A stretch of DNA of 37,600 nucleotides. It comes from Pelosinus propionicus DSM 13327 (GTDB lineage Bacteria; Bacillota; Negativicutes; DSM-13327). The notes under the pieces are model-generated. The model was given only the letters and a program-made list of their open reading frames with translations, was not told the origin of the DNA and did no database searches. A program made the position numbers and the translations under genes. The DNA lies in assembly GCF_900114615.1 (NCBI RefSeq), contig NZ_FOTS01000051.1, forward strand, positions 1 through 37,600, written 5' to 3'. Of this stretch, positions 24,868 through 32,983 are shown one piece after another. The first letter of the stretch is position 1. Every line of letters starts with the position of its first letter.

Positions 24868-25863
24868 ATGAGTGAGGTATTATTGCATTATACGCGGGAA
24901 GGCAAGGTAGAAAGCAGACACCATGCTGACATTGCTGTCGTAGATAGTACAGGGAAGATGATTTGGGAGCTTGGGGATGGTAAAAGGCCGATGTTCTGGC
25001 GATCGGCTGCAAAACCTTTTCAAGTATTACCTCTCATTGAACAAGGTGGCATAGAACGATTTCATTTAACAAGTGAAGAAGTTGCTTTCATGGTATCATC
25101 TCATAGTGGTGAGTCTGAGCATGTAAAGCTTGCTTACAGTTTATTAGAAAAAATCGGATTAACAGTTGATTCTTTGGCGTGCGGGGCAGCTAAACCTATG
25201 AGCAGCAAAATGGTCAAGGAACTAATGCTGCAGAATTTGCCCTATCAGGCGGTACATAATGCATGTTCAGGTAAACATAGTGGCATGCTGGCTTTAGCTC
25301 AAATGCTTAAAATTGAACCTACAGGATATACAGAGCTTTCTCATCCTGTTCAACAAATTATGTATAAAGCGGTTGCTGATAGTGCAAATATGCAAAAAGA
25401 TGAAGTAGAAACAGGGATTGATGGCTGTGGTGTTCCTGTATTTTATTTGCCGTTATATAATATGGCCTGGGCCTATGCTCGTTTGGCTAAACCGGAAGAA
25501 GGGCAATGGGGAGAGCGTGAGATGTCGGTACGCCTGATTCGTGATGTCATGCTGGCGCATCCTCAAGTGGTGGCAGGTAGTAAACGATTTGATACTGTAC
25601 TTATGAATATTACGAAGGGACGTATCTTAGCTAAGATTGGAGCAGAAGCTGTATATTGCCTTGCATCGGTACCGGATGGATTGGGAGTAAGTTTTAAAAT
25701 TGATGATGGTGGTTTTAGAGCTATTACCCCTGCAGGGATAGCAATATTGAAAAAATTAGATTTACTATCTGCTGATGAATATCAAAAACTGATAGAGTAT
25801 TTTCCACCTGTTTTGAAAAATCATAGGGGAGATGTCATTGGTACTGTAGAAGCAGTAATTTAA
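24868..25863 (+). CDS. L-asparaginase II family protein (thermolabile/AnsA type)
   Basis: Member of the asparaginase II family typified by the Rhizobium etli enzyme, unrelated to the E. coli L-asparaginases; it would hydrolyse asparagine to aspartate and ammonia. Recognisable stretches are MFWRSAAKPFQVLPLIEQGG, MVSSHSGESEH, ACSGKHSGMLALAQ and GIDGCGVPVFYLPL. It has 331 residues and no signal peptide, so it is cytoplasmic. I choose the ATG at 24868, 7 bp after TTGGAGGTG; the in-frame TTG at 24862 is too close to that site. Monocistronic between two terminators. Confidence 0.88.
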   Translation: MSEVLLHYTREGKVESRHHADIAVVDSTGKMIWELGDGKRPMFWRSAAKPFQVLPLIEQGGIERFHLTSEEVAFMVSSHSGESEHVKLAYSLLEKIGLTVDSLACGAAKPMSSKMVKELMLQNLPYQAVHNACSGKHSGMLALAQMLKIEPTGYTELSHPVQQIMYKAVADSANMQKDEVETGIDGCGVPVFYLPLYNMAWAYARLAKPEEGQWGEREMSVRLIRDVMLAHPQVVAGSKRFDTVLMNITKGRILAKIGAEAVYCLASVPDGLGVSFKIDDGGFRAITPAGIAILKKLDLLSADEYQKLIEYFPPVLKNHRGDVIGTVEAVI

Positions 25864-25900
25864 ATAAAAAGCAACAACCATTGGTTGTTGCTTTTTATTT
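25862..25900. terminator. bidirectional terminator between convergent genes
   Basis: Arms AAATAAAAAGCAACAACCA and TGGTTGTTGCTTTTTATTT are perfectly complementary over 19 bp around one base. T-runs occur on both strands, so it serves the asparaginase gene and the minus-strand gene ending at 25914. Confidence 0.92.
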
Positions 25901-25913
25901 AATATGCTAGCTG

Positions 25914-26591
25914 TTAAAAACGGCGTTCGTCATCATCTTGCTGAGGTCCTTTATGATGTCGGCCAGGTTCTGCATTCTTGAAGTCCTTTTTGAATGTTTC
26001 AGCATCTATTCCTAATTGAGCTGCGACATCTGACCAAGTATTATTGATCTTCTTTAATGCGAGTACATTTTTAATTGGTTTTTTACTAGCTGTAGCTAGT
26101 TGGCTTGCCATTCCAATATCATGTGGATGGTAGCCGTCTTGAAGCAGGCTTAGAGCAGCTTTTTTATCAATACCGGTTCTTTTATTAAGCTGGTCAGCAG
26201 CTAAATCTTGATGTGCAGCTTTAATTTGTTCTTTTGTAATCCCTAAAGAATCAGCAACTTCTTTCCAGTTATTATCAGCTGTTTTCTTGCTTATGACACT
26301 GTCAATCGATTTGTTGCCTGCCTTGGCTAAAAATGCTGCCTTGCCAATATCTTTAAAGCTCATGCCATTATTGTTATATTTTAGAACAACAGATTGTTCA
26401 ATACCGAATGTCTCAGAAATTCTTTTGGATGCGATTTGCGGATCCAGTTGTTTTTTTGTTTCTTTTTGGTGATATGCTGAAGGTGTCTCTTGTTCTTCTG
26501 CCGCTTGGACAATAAAAGGACTAGCAGCACCTGCTATAATAAATGTACCAGCGACCATGGCGGCAATGGTCTTTTTATTTACTATTTTCAT
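25914..26591 (-). CDS. secreted protein with two tandem ~66-residue repeats, unknown function
   Basis: A 225-residue exported protein. The signal peptide (about 1-30) has a KIVNKK basic start, a hydrophobic core and a VQA-type cleavage site. Two homologous repeats follow, about residues 61-125 and 138-203. Both have the pattern GI(E/D), a LL/G turn, DIG.A..LA, a basic patch, K..NN.W.(E/D)VA, then LGI. The C-terminus is rich in His, Asp and Arg. I recognise no characterised family. It lies downstream of a two-component system on the same strand, with its own repeats-containing promoter region, so it may be an envelope-stress or sensing factor (inference). Confidence 0.75.
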   Translation of the reverse strand: MKIVNKKTIAAMVAGTFIIAGAASPFIVQAAEEQETPSAYHQKETKKQLDPQIASKRISETFGIEQSVVLKYNNNGMSFKDIGKAAFLAKAGNKSIDSVISKKTADNNWKEVADSLGITKEQIKAAHQDLAADQLNKRTGIDKKAALSLLQDGYHPHDIGMASQLATASKKPIKNVLALKKINNTWSDVAAQLGIDAETFKKDFKNAEPGRHHKGPQQDDDERRF

Positions 26592-26650
26592 GTCACATTC
26601 CCCCTGTATAATTGTCAGCCGTATTGGCTGTTGAGATCAGTATACAAAGA

Positions 26651-26671
26651 AGATATGACAAAGATATGACA
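26651..26671 (-). promoter_or_regulatory. 11-bp-period direct repeat, probable response-regulator site
   Basis: On the plus strand AGATATGACA occurs at 26651-26660 and again, perfectly, at 26662-26671, an 11-bp period. OmpR/PhoB-type regulators bind such one-turn direct repeats. On the minus strand a TATACT follows about 4 bp after the repeat, where a -10 would be expected. The site lies between the kinase stop and the secreted-protein start. Confidence 0.6.
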
Positions 26672-26677
26672 GTTTTT

Positions 26678-28075
26678 TTATTTTATAACAGGAAGTGTAA
26701 AAGTAAATGTAGACCCTTTACCGACTTGGCTATCTACGCTGATTTCACCTTGCATGGCATGCACTAGTTTTTTAGTAATGGCAAGTCCAAGACCTGTTCC
26801 ACCATAGGTACGTGCTCGTGATTTATCAGCACGATAAAAGCGATCCCATATATATGGTACATCGTCTGGAGATATGCCTGGTCCTTGGTCAATAACGGAA
26901 ATCGCTACTTGGTGTTTTGTTGCAGATAAATGAATGGTAATAGTAGATTCTTCTGGGGAATAGCGAATCGCATTTGTCAGAAGATTGGTAAGAACTTGTC
27001 CAAGACGAATAGGATCGCTCCATACAGGAGGCAATTGTTCTGGTATAACGGTTTGTAAAGTGAGATGTTTGGGATTGAGTAAGGTTTCCATTTTAGTTGC
27101 TTCTGTTGCTAACCAAACTTGTAAATCTAATTCTTCACAAAGGATAGATAATTCGTCTGCTTCTAGTTGCGATAAGTCAAGTAAATCACTAATTAAGCGA
27201 TCAAGACGCTGGCTTTCTTGTAAAATTGTAGCAATATATCGCTGTTGTTGCTCTGGTTTAGGAGCTAAACCGTCTAAGATGGTTTCAGATAAGGCTTGGA
27301 TAGAGGTTACGGGAGTTTTTAACTCATGAGAAACATTCGCCAAGAAGTTTCGGCGGTTTTGTTCAATTTCTGCTAAGGAGTCTGCCATGGTATTAAAGGT
27401 TTGCCCTAAACTTCCAATTTCATTATTGCCGGTTGCTGTGGTGCGGCTGTTATAATCTCCGTCCGCAAAATTTTTCGCAGCTTGGCTGATGTTTGCAATT
27501 GGTTTAGTCAAACTGCGTGCAATGAGAAATCCAGCAAGGATTGCGGTTACAACACTGGCAAACAATGAGTAAAGCAAGGTCCTTTCTAAAGAAGAGACGG
27601 TTTTGTTTACACCAACAATAGGAGCATCTAAGAAGATTACAATGGGAGTAGGAGCTTCCGGTATGGCAAATGTAACAACAATAGAAGGATCTCTTCGATA
27701 GGTAGGACGTATCCACGAATGAGGGCTGTCAGTAAACAAGTCAATGTATTCCTGTCGATCCTCTTGAAAGCGTCTCGACCAATTATTAGGTGGCTGACCG
27801 GCAAGAACAGTACCTTTTTCATTAATGAGCCAAATTCTTCCACCGGCAAGTTCGCTAATTCTATCAAGAGATTCATTCGTGGGAATATTGCCAGCTAAGA
27901 GATTAGGCGTTAATAATTCTACCACTGCCCGACCTTTAAATAATAAGTCTTGACGCTTAGTGTCGACCGCGTTGGATCGAACTAGATAAGACATAAACAG
28001 TGTTAAGGTGATTGTACTTAACAAGATAATTCCAATATGAGAAAGAAGTATTTTGCTGAATATAGAACGGATCAT
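26678..28075 (-). CDS. two-component sensor histidine kinase (HAMP type)
   Basis: A 465-residue membrane kinase. It has an N-terminal helix (about 10-31), an extracytoplasmic sensor region (about 32-163), a second helix (about 165-187) and a HAMP domain. The HisKA motif NVSHELKTPVTS has the phospho-acceptor His250. The ATPase domain has NLLTNAIRYSPEE, DQGPGIS and GGTGLGLAIT. It has no PAS domain, unlike PhoR, so a phosphate-sensing role is not favoured. Its ATG overlaps the regulator stop by 4 bp (ATGA), so the pair is translationally coupled. Confidence 0.92.
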   Translation of the reverse strand: MIRSIFSKILLSHIGIILLSTITLTLFMSYLVRSNAVDTKRQDLLFKGRAVVELLTPNLLAGNIPTNESLDRISELAGGRIWLINEKGTVLAGQPPNNWSRRFQEDRQEYIDLFTDSPHSWIRPTYRRDPSIVVTFAIPEAPTPIVIFLDAPIVGVNKTVSSLERTLLYSLFASVVTAILAGFLIARSLTKPIANISQAAKNFADGDYNSRTTATGNNEIGSLGQTFNTMADSLAEIEQNRRNFLANVSHELKTPVTSIQALSETILDGLAPKPEQQQRYIATILQESQRLDRLISDLLDLSQLEADELSILCEELDLQVWLATEATKMETLLNPKHLTLQTVIPEQLPPVWSDPIRLGQVLTNLLTNAIRYSPEESTITIHLSATKHQVAISVIDQGPGISPDDVPYIWDRFYRADKSRARTYGGTGLGLAITKKLVHAMQGEISVDSQVGKGSTFTFTLPVIK

Positions 28076-28749
28076 TTACTTAGTACCTCAAACTTATAAC
28101 CGATTCCCCATACTGTATGAATATAGCTATAATTTGAATTATGTAATTTTTGACGTAACCGCTTAATCGTTGCGTCTACTGTGCGGTCATCTCCGTCAAA
28201 GTCATAGCCCCAGACATTTGTAAGGAGCTGTTCTCGAGAAAATGCTATTTGGGGGTGACGAGCGAGAAAAAATAATAATTCAAATTCTTTAGGTGATAGG
28301 GAAGCTGACTGTCCATTACATTCGACTCCTTGGGATGAAGGATTGATAGAAAGCTCGGAAAAGTCTAAGGTAACACCATTTTGCTGCAATAAACCGCTGC
28401 GGCGCAGTACTGCTTTAATTCTTGCTACTAATTCTTTAGGACTGAAAGGTTTTGTAATGTAGTCATCTGCTCCCAAAGAGAAGCCAGTGATTTTATCGGA
28501 TTCGGCACTTTTTGCCGTCAAGAAGATGACTGGTACCGTACGTTGGATGGTTTGGCAAATATCCCAGCCAGAAAGTTTTGGCAACATCACATCTAGAATT
28601 AATAAGTCAGGCTGTTCTTTGGTTTCAATGGCAATGGCAATATCGCCATCTTCAGCGGTATAAACAATGAAACCTTCCTTCTCCAAATATAATTTTACCA
28701 CTTCGCAAATAGCAGGTTCATCATCAGCTACTAAAATTTTGATTGGCAT
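28072..28749 (-). CDS. OmpR/PhoB-family response regulator
   Basis: A 225-residue regulator with a receiver domain (acidic pair D9/D10, phospho-acceptor Asp53 in LLILDVMLPKLSGWD, Lys in ITKPFSPKEL). The C-terminal winged helix contains LSPKEFELLFFLARHPQIAFSREQLL and VDATIKRLRQKL. It is the partner of the kinase it overlaps. The ATG at 28749 has AGAGGTGAG before it on its strand. A promoter lies 66-93 bp upstream. Confidence 0.94.
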   Translation of the reverse strand: MPIKILVADDEPAICEVVKLYLEKEGFIVYTAEDGDIAIAIETKEQPDLLILDVMLPKLSGWDICQTIQRTVPVIFLTAKSAESDKITGFSLGADDYITKPFSPKELVARIKAVLRRSGLLQQNGVTLDFSELSINPSSQGVECNGQSASLSPKEFELLFFLARHPQIAFSREQLLTNVWGYDFDGDDRTVDATIKRLRQKLHNSNYSYIHTVWGIGYKFEVLSK

Positions 28750-28814
28750 ATGCTCACCTCTATCGTATTAATATTTAAAAGCAGTATTTTAAAATCATCA
28801 GCTAATATTCTAAT

Positions 28815-28842
28815 AGTATATATCATAAGGAGTATAAGTCAA
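28815..28842 (-). promoter_or_regulatory. sigma-A promoter of the two-component operon
   Basis: On the minus strand TTGACT (28842-28837) and TATACT (28820-28815) are separated by 16 bp. Confidence 0.5.
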
Positions 28843-29024
28843 TCATGGAGAAGGTAATAGCAAAAGTCAATATGTAATATTAGGAATAATTGTTATCTAC
28901 CAGGTATAATTCTTTTAATGCTTTTTGGCATGCTGTTATTTAAAAGATATGATATAGTTTATGAGCATAGTTATGCACTAACTTTTGATGTATACAACTT
29001 GGCAAATGATAGTAGTATACTAGA

Positions 29025-29054
29025 TTGACAAGAGGTTAACGGGAAGACTATTAT
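29025..29054 (+). promoter_or_regulatory. sigma-A promoter of birA
   Basis: TTGACA (29025-29030), 18-bp spacer, TATTAT (29049-29054), about 40 bp before the start codon. A GGTTAAC lies in the spacer at 29034-29040. Confidence 0.55.
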
Positions 29055-29092
29055 GGAATTAATAATATATGAAATGACGAGGAGAGTGCACA

Positions 29093-30085
29093 ATGCGTAC
29101 AAGCATTTTAAATATGTTGCGTAACTATCCAAATGAATATTTATCGGGTGAAGAGATTAGCAGGCAGCTAGCGGTATCTAGAACGGCAATTTGGAAGCAT
29201 ATCCAAACTCTTAAACAAGGCGGATATGAAATTGAAGCACATCCTCGCCGAGGCTATCGGCTGAAGAGTGTACCTGATTTTTTATTGCCTGATGAAATTC
29301 GTGATCAGTTGCAGACTAAAACCTTAGGACAGCAGGAGATCTTTTACTTTGAAAAGATTGAGTCCACTAATAATGAAGCAAAAAAGCAAGCAAATTTGGG
29401 GTGCCATGAAGGAGCTATTGTACTGGCGGAAATGCAAAATGGGGGGCGAGGCAGAATATCTCGCAGTTGGTTTTCTCCTGCAGGTAAAGGTATTTGGTTA
29501 TCTGTGGTATTAAAGCCGCCTTTTCATCCTTATGATGCACCGAAGTGTACGTTGTTAGCCGCCGTGGCGGTAACGAAAGCGATTCGCAGCATTACGCAAG
29601 TGCAGTGTGGTATAAAATGGCCGAATGACATTTTATATGAAGGGAAAAAAATTGTTGGTATTTTAACGGAAATGAATGCTGAAATGGATGCGATTAATCA
29701 TGTGGTAATTGGTATGGGGATTAATGTAAACATTAGTCAGGAAGAATTTCCATTAGATATTAGGGAAACAGCCACATCTCTTTCTGCAGCAGCTCATAAG
29801 CCGATACCCCGATTGCCTTTATTACAGGAAATCCTATCTGCTTTGGAAAAAGAATATCATAAAGTGATTCAGTATGGATTTGTAGAAATGCTGGATGAAT
29901 GGCGTGAACTATCGGTTACCTTAGGGCAAACTGTAGATATCATTGGGGTAAGTCAGAAGTCTAGCGGTTTGGCCGTTGATATTGACAAAGACGGAGCATT
30001 GTTAGTTGAGATAGAAGGAAGGATAGAGAAAATTATTGCTGGTGATGTTTCCATTCGGCCACACCATAAAGAAAACTTGCTTTGA
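29093..30085 (+). CDS. birA: bifunctional biotin-protein ligase / biotin operon repressor BirA
   Basis: Activates biotin to biotinyl-AMP and transfers it to carboxylase carrier domains; the AMP form also represses biotin genes. The 330 residues begin with a helix-turn-helix (LSGEEISRQLAVSRTAIWKH), so this is the regulatory type. The ligase domain has GGRGRISRSW (117-126), the biotin/ATP loop, and KWPNDI (175-180) with GKKIVGILTEM after it. A C-terminal SH3-like domain ends at IAGDVSIRP. The ATG at 29093 follows GAGGAGAG. No other biotin gene is in the window. Confidence 0.93.
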   Translation: MRTSILNMLRNYPNEYLSGEEISRQLAVSRTAIWKHIQTLKQGGYEIEAHPRRGYRLKSVPDFLLPDEIRDQLQTKTLGQQEIFYFEKIESTNNEAKKQANLGCHEGAIVLAEMQNGGRGRISRSWFSPAGKGIWLSVVLKPPFHPYDAPKCTLLAAVAVTKAIRSITQVQCGIKWPNDILYEGKKIVGILTEMNAEMDAINHVVIGMGINVNISQEEFPLDIRETATSLSAAAHKPIPRLPLLQEILSALEKEYHKVIQYGFVEMLDEWRELSVTLGQTVDIIGVSQKSSGLAVDIDKDGALLVEIEGRIEKIIAGDVSIRPHHKENLL

Positions 30086-30100
30086 GTAAAGTCATATCCC

Positions 30101-30130
30101 TATATAAAGGAGTAACTTTTCCTTTATATA
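30101..30130 (+). repeat. inverted repeat downstream of birA
   Basis: Perfect 11-bp arms TATATAAAGGA and TCCTTTATATA with an 8-base loop, 16 bp after the birA stop. No T-run follows, so it is an mRNA 3'-end hairpin or weak terminator rather than a classical one. Confidence 0.55.
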
Positions 30131-30198
30131 AATAAGTTGCAATAATATAGTTATACTAAAAAGAAACTGTTTAAGTTAAAGTCTTCCTTTATAATGTG

Positions 30199-30227
30199 TT
30201 GACAGGATGACGAACTGTTTATATACT
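30199..30227 (+). promoter_or_regulatory. sigma-A promoter of coaX
   Basis: TTGACA (30199-30204), 17-bp spacer, TATACT (30222-30227). TGACAG at 30200-30205 and CTGTCA at 30226-30231 form a mirrored pair overlapping both boxes, which could be a repressor site. Confidence 0.65.
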
Positions 30228-30285
30228 GTCATGTGTGGGTTTTATCTTAAGATTTACGTAATTTAACAATGGGAGGCTAGACTCG

Positions 30286-31050
30286 ATGCTATTAGTGTTT
30301 GATATAGGAAATACCAATATAGTACTTGGAGCATACGAAGGAGAAGAATTATTACAACATTGGCGGGTATCAACTGATAGGCAAAAAACAGGTGACGAGT
30401 ATGGAATGTTAATTAATAATCTGTTTGCTTATGGTGGACTTAGTATCAAAGATATTTCTGAGGTTATTATTTCCTCCGTTGTACCACCTCTTGTTGTACC
30501 CTTGGTTAAAATGTGCCAGCGGTATTTTAAGGTTGAGCCTCTAGTAGTGGGGGCTGGTATTAGAACTGGTATTTTTATCAAATACGAAAATCCCCGAGAA
30601 GTAGGAGCTGACCGTATTGTAAATGCAGTTGCTGCACATCATAAGTATAGTGGTCCTCTTATTATTGTTGATTTTGGTACAGCAACTACCTTCTGTGTCA
30701 TTGGAGAAAATGGTGATTATCTTGGTGGTGCTATCTCTCCTGGCATTGGTATCTCTACTGAGGCATTATTCCAAAGGGCAGCTAAATTACCCAGGATTGA
30801 GCTAGTTAAGCCTAAGAGTGTCATATGTCGTAATACAGTTACAAGCATGCAATCAGGTATTATTTATGGATTTGTTGGACAAGTCGAAGGAATAGTTAAA
30901 CGAATGAAAGAAGAACTGGGCCAAGATGCTTATGTTATAGCAACCGGTGGTTTAGCCAATCTGATTGCACAAGAAACTTCTGTAATTAATGCTGTAGAGC
31001 ATTTTTTAACATTAGAAGGTTTACGAATTATTTACGATCTCAATAGGTAG
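30286..31050 (+). CDS. coaX: type III pantothenate kinase CoaX
   Basis: First step of coenzyme A synthesis: phosphorylates pantothenate, by the K+-dependent, CoA-insensitive type III enzyme. The 254 residues show the ASKHA-fold motifs: FDIGNTN at 5-11 with Asp6, VGADRIVNA around 106-114, and [12 protein letters not shown] with Asp129. The glycine-rich IATGGLAN is near the C-terminus. The ATG at 30286 follows GGGAGG. The gene follows ftsH in B. subtilis too, here with inserted genes between. Confidence 0.94.
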   Translation: MLLVFDIGNTNIVLGAYEGEELLQHWRVSTDRQKTGDEYGMLINNLFAYGGLSIKDISEVIISSVVPPLVVPLVKMCQRYFKVEPLVVGAGIRTGIFIKYENPREVGADRIVNAVAAHHKYSGPLIIVDFGTATTFCVIGENGDYLGGAISPGIGISTEALFQRAAKLPRIELVKPKSVICRNTVTSMQSGIIYGFVGQVEGIVKRMKEELGQDAYVIATGGLANLIAQETSVINAVEHFLTLEGLRIIYDLNR

Positions 31051-31064
31051 ATAAATGGATGATA

Positions 31065-31128
31065 GGTACTTGGTACTTGGACAGGTGCTTGGTTTTCAGC
31101 CAGGCAGCAAGTGCTAAGTGCCATTTTT
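31065..31128 (+). terminator. long rod-like hairpin, probable terminator of coaX
   Basis: Arms GGTACTTGGTACTTG (31065-31079) and CAAGTGCTAAGTGCC (31108-31122) pair over 15 positions with three wobbles. They enclose a 28-base loop that can fold on itself (CTTGG with CCAGG). ATTTTTG follows. The left arm is itself a tandem repeat. Confidence 0.5.
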
Positions 31129-31318
31129 GAGTGGAACAAGCAACAGTATTTATGAAGCAGGAATAAGTAATCCCAGAGGGCAGAGGACGCTAAGAAGTAT
31201 CTTGATACCCTCCATTTTTATGTTCTCTGTATAGCCGTGATCACAATAGATGTATAGCATTTTTCTTTTTAAAATGATGAAGTTACTCTCGATATTTTTA
31301 GTAAGGAGTCGTTTAAGC

Positions 31319-32272
31319 ATGCAAATTGGTAATATTAAATTAGATAACCCTGTAATTCTAGCCCCGATGGCTGGTGTTACAGATCTGCCTTTTCGGTTGT
31401 TGGCAAAAGAAATGGGATGTGGTTTGGTGTATTCCGAAATGGTTAGTGATAAAGGTTTACTATATGAGAATTGCCAGACCTTGCACATGCTTAAAATTGA
31501 TAAGCGAGAACGCCCAGTTGCTATGCAAATATTTGGCTCTGATCCCGATAGTATGGCGAAAGCTGCGATTCATGTCGAAAAGTCAGGTGCTGATATTATT
31601 GATATTAATATGGGCTGTCCAACCCCTAAAATCACAAAAAACGGTAGTGGCTCCGCTTTAATGTGTCAGCCGGATTTGGCATATCAGATTATGATGAGTG
31701 TTGTAAAATCTGTACAAGTGCCGGTAACCGTTAAAATTCGTAAGGGTTGGAGTGAAGACTCTGTCAATGCGGTAGAAATTGCAAAGTTGGCTGAGAAGGC
31801 AGGAATTTCTGCAATTGCTGTTCACGGCCGTACTAGAGAACAGTTTTATACTGGTCAAGCAGACTGGGATATAATACGTCAAGTTAAAGTCAGTGTAGGG
31901 ATACCTGTTATTGGTAATGGAGATATTCGCAGTCCTTATGATGGGGAGAAAATGATGGATGAAACGGGCTGTGATGCCATTATGGTAGGGCGGGGCGCAC
32001 AAGGAAATCCTTGGATATTTCGCCAGATTACTCATTATTTATCTTCTGGAGAGATTTTACCTCCTCCGAGCATAGAGGAGCGTTTTTCACTATTGCTAAG
32101 GCATTTAGATATGTTAGTAGAGCATAAAGGAGAATATATTGGAGTTAGAGAAATGCGCTGTCATGGAGCATGGTATACGAAGGGAATGCCACATTCCTCT
32201 GAATTACGTCTAAAATTTAACCAAGCAGTGAGCAAAGACGACTTTATTGCCGTATTGAAACAGTTCTCGTAA
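31319..32272 (+). CDS. dusB: tRNA-dihydrouridine synthase DusB
   Basis: FMN-dependent reductase making dihydrouridine in tRNA. A TIM barrel starts VILAPMAGVTDLPFRLLAKE. The catalytic Cys100 is in INMGCPTPKITKNGSGSALM. FMN-binding stretches are VKIRKGW, IAVHGRTREQFYTG, VIGNGDI and MVGRGAQGNPWIF. I choose the ATG at 31319 (317 residues), 9 bp after AAGGAGT; the longer frame from 31250 has no ribosome site. The place before lysS is as in B. subtilis (yacF). Confidence 0.93.
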   Translation: MQIGNIKLDNPVILAPMAGVTDLPFRLLAKEMGCGLVYSEMVSDKGLLYENCQTLHMLKIDKRERPVAMQIFGSDPDSMAKAAIHVEKSGADIIDINMGCPTPKITKNGSGSALMCQPDLAYQIMMSVVKSVQVPVTVKIRKGWSEDSVNAVEIAKLAEKAGISAIAVHGRTREQFYTGQADWDIIRQVKVSVGIPVIGNGDIRSPYDGEKMMDETGCDAIMVGRGAQGNPWIFRQITHYLSSGEILPPPSIEERFSLLLRHLDMLVEHKGEYIGVREMRCHGAWYTKGMPHSSELRLKFNQAVSKDDFIAVLKQFS

Positions 32273-32304
32273 TAGTTAAACAGTGGTGTCTGGCTGATTT
32301 ATAT

Positions 32305-32333
32305 TTGTAAAATTCGAAAAAAAATGCTAAAAT
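32305..32333 (+). promoter_or_regulatory. sigma-A promoter of the HTH/AAR-like operon
   Basis: TTGTAA (32305-32310), 17-bp spacer, TAAAAT (32328-32333) preceded by TGC, giving an extended -10. Confidence 0.6.
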
Positions 32334-32336
32334 ATG

Positions 32337-32360
32337 TATGTGCACAACCTTGTGCACATA
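32337..32360 (+). promoter_or_regulatory. 24-bp perfect palindrome, probable operator at the transcription start
   Basis: Arms TATGTGCACAA (32337-32347) and TTGTGCACATA (32350-32360) around CC. It begins 3 bp after the -10 box and so covers the expected +1. It has no T-run. The next gene is an HTH regulator, so autoregulation is the simplest reading. Confidence 0.7.
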
Positions 32361-32442
32361 TACTATGTTAGACAAAATAATAAAAATTCACCATAAAACC
32401 AATTTATGTTGTATTGGGATGTAATGTAGGAGAGGATAGCAG

Positions 32443-32967
32443 ATGTTATTGCGAATTGGTGAAAAGATCATAAATCGCCAAAAAATCAACCAGATCATCG
32501 ATGAAATGTTCAATTTACGCAGTCAAGGCTTTTCACAGCAAGAAGTCGCTAATCGTGTTGGCATCGACCGAACTGTTATTTCCAAATTAGAAACGCTGGG
32601 GGAAGTTCGAAAAGGTGGAAAAGTAGCTTTAGTTGGCTTTCCTATTGAAAATTGCGAAGAACTGCGAATCATGGCTAGACAGGAAGGGATTGATTATTCT
32701 TTATTGCTGTCAGAGCAGGAACGTTGGGATTTTGTACAGAAAAAAAGTGGTATTGGTCTTTTTAACACCATTATGGAAATCATCGCTACATTGCGTAACT
32801 ATGACATTGTAATTATACTAGGGTCAAATGTTAGAATTAAATTAATGGAGACATTATTAGATAAGGAAGTTATTGGAATACAAATTGGTGAATCTCCTAT
32901 TGCAGAGAATAAATATGTAGATCCAGAAAGTATCAAAAGTATTGTGCAACAGTTGTTTAGATCATAG
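32443..32967 (+). CDS. HTH transcriptional regulator, uncharacterised
   Basis: A 174-residue protein. A helix-turn-helix lies at about residues 28-50 (SQGFSQQEVANRVGIDRTVISKLE). The larger C-terminal domain looks like an alpha/beta fold, with GGKVALVGFPIENCEEL and YDIVIILGSNVRIKLMETLL, and may bind a ligand. I do not recognise a characterised family for that domain. The ATG at 32443 follows GTAGGAGAGG. It is first in a three-gene unit behind a promoter with a palindromic operator, so it probably controls itself and the two enzymes. Confidence 0.75.
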   Translation: MLLRIGEKIINRQKINQIIDEMFNLRSQGFSQQEVANRVGIDRTVISKLETLGEVRKGGKVALVGFPIENCEELRIMARQEGIDYSLLLSEQERWDFVQKKSGIGLFNTIMEIIATLRNYDIVIILGSNVRIKLMETLLDKEVIGIQIGESPIAENKYVDPESIKSIVQQLFRS

Positions 32968-32983
32968 AGGGAGCAAAGGTATT

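Larger units (their letters stand above)
28750..29092. other. divergent intergenic region between response regulator and birA
   Basis: A 343-bp AT-rich stretch without a supported gene. It holds the minus-strand promoter of the regulator (28815-28842) and the plus-strand promoter of birA (29025-29054). Nothing distinctive is seen in about 28843-29024. Confidence 0.6.

Noticed and set aside
26678-28749. Two-component pair as PhoPR controlling pstCA
   Set aside because: The kinase lacks the PAS domain of PhoR and the local repeat (AGATATGACA) differs from the Pho box TTAACA.
29034-29040. BirA operator half-site GGTTAAC in the birA promoter
   Set aside because: No matching inverted half-site at the required distance.
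30101-30130. Classical terminator after birA
   Set aside because: Perfect stem but no T-run follows; recorded as an inverted repeat only.
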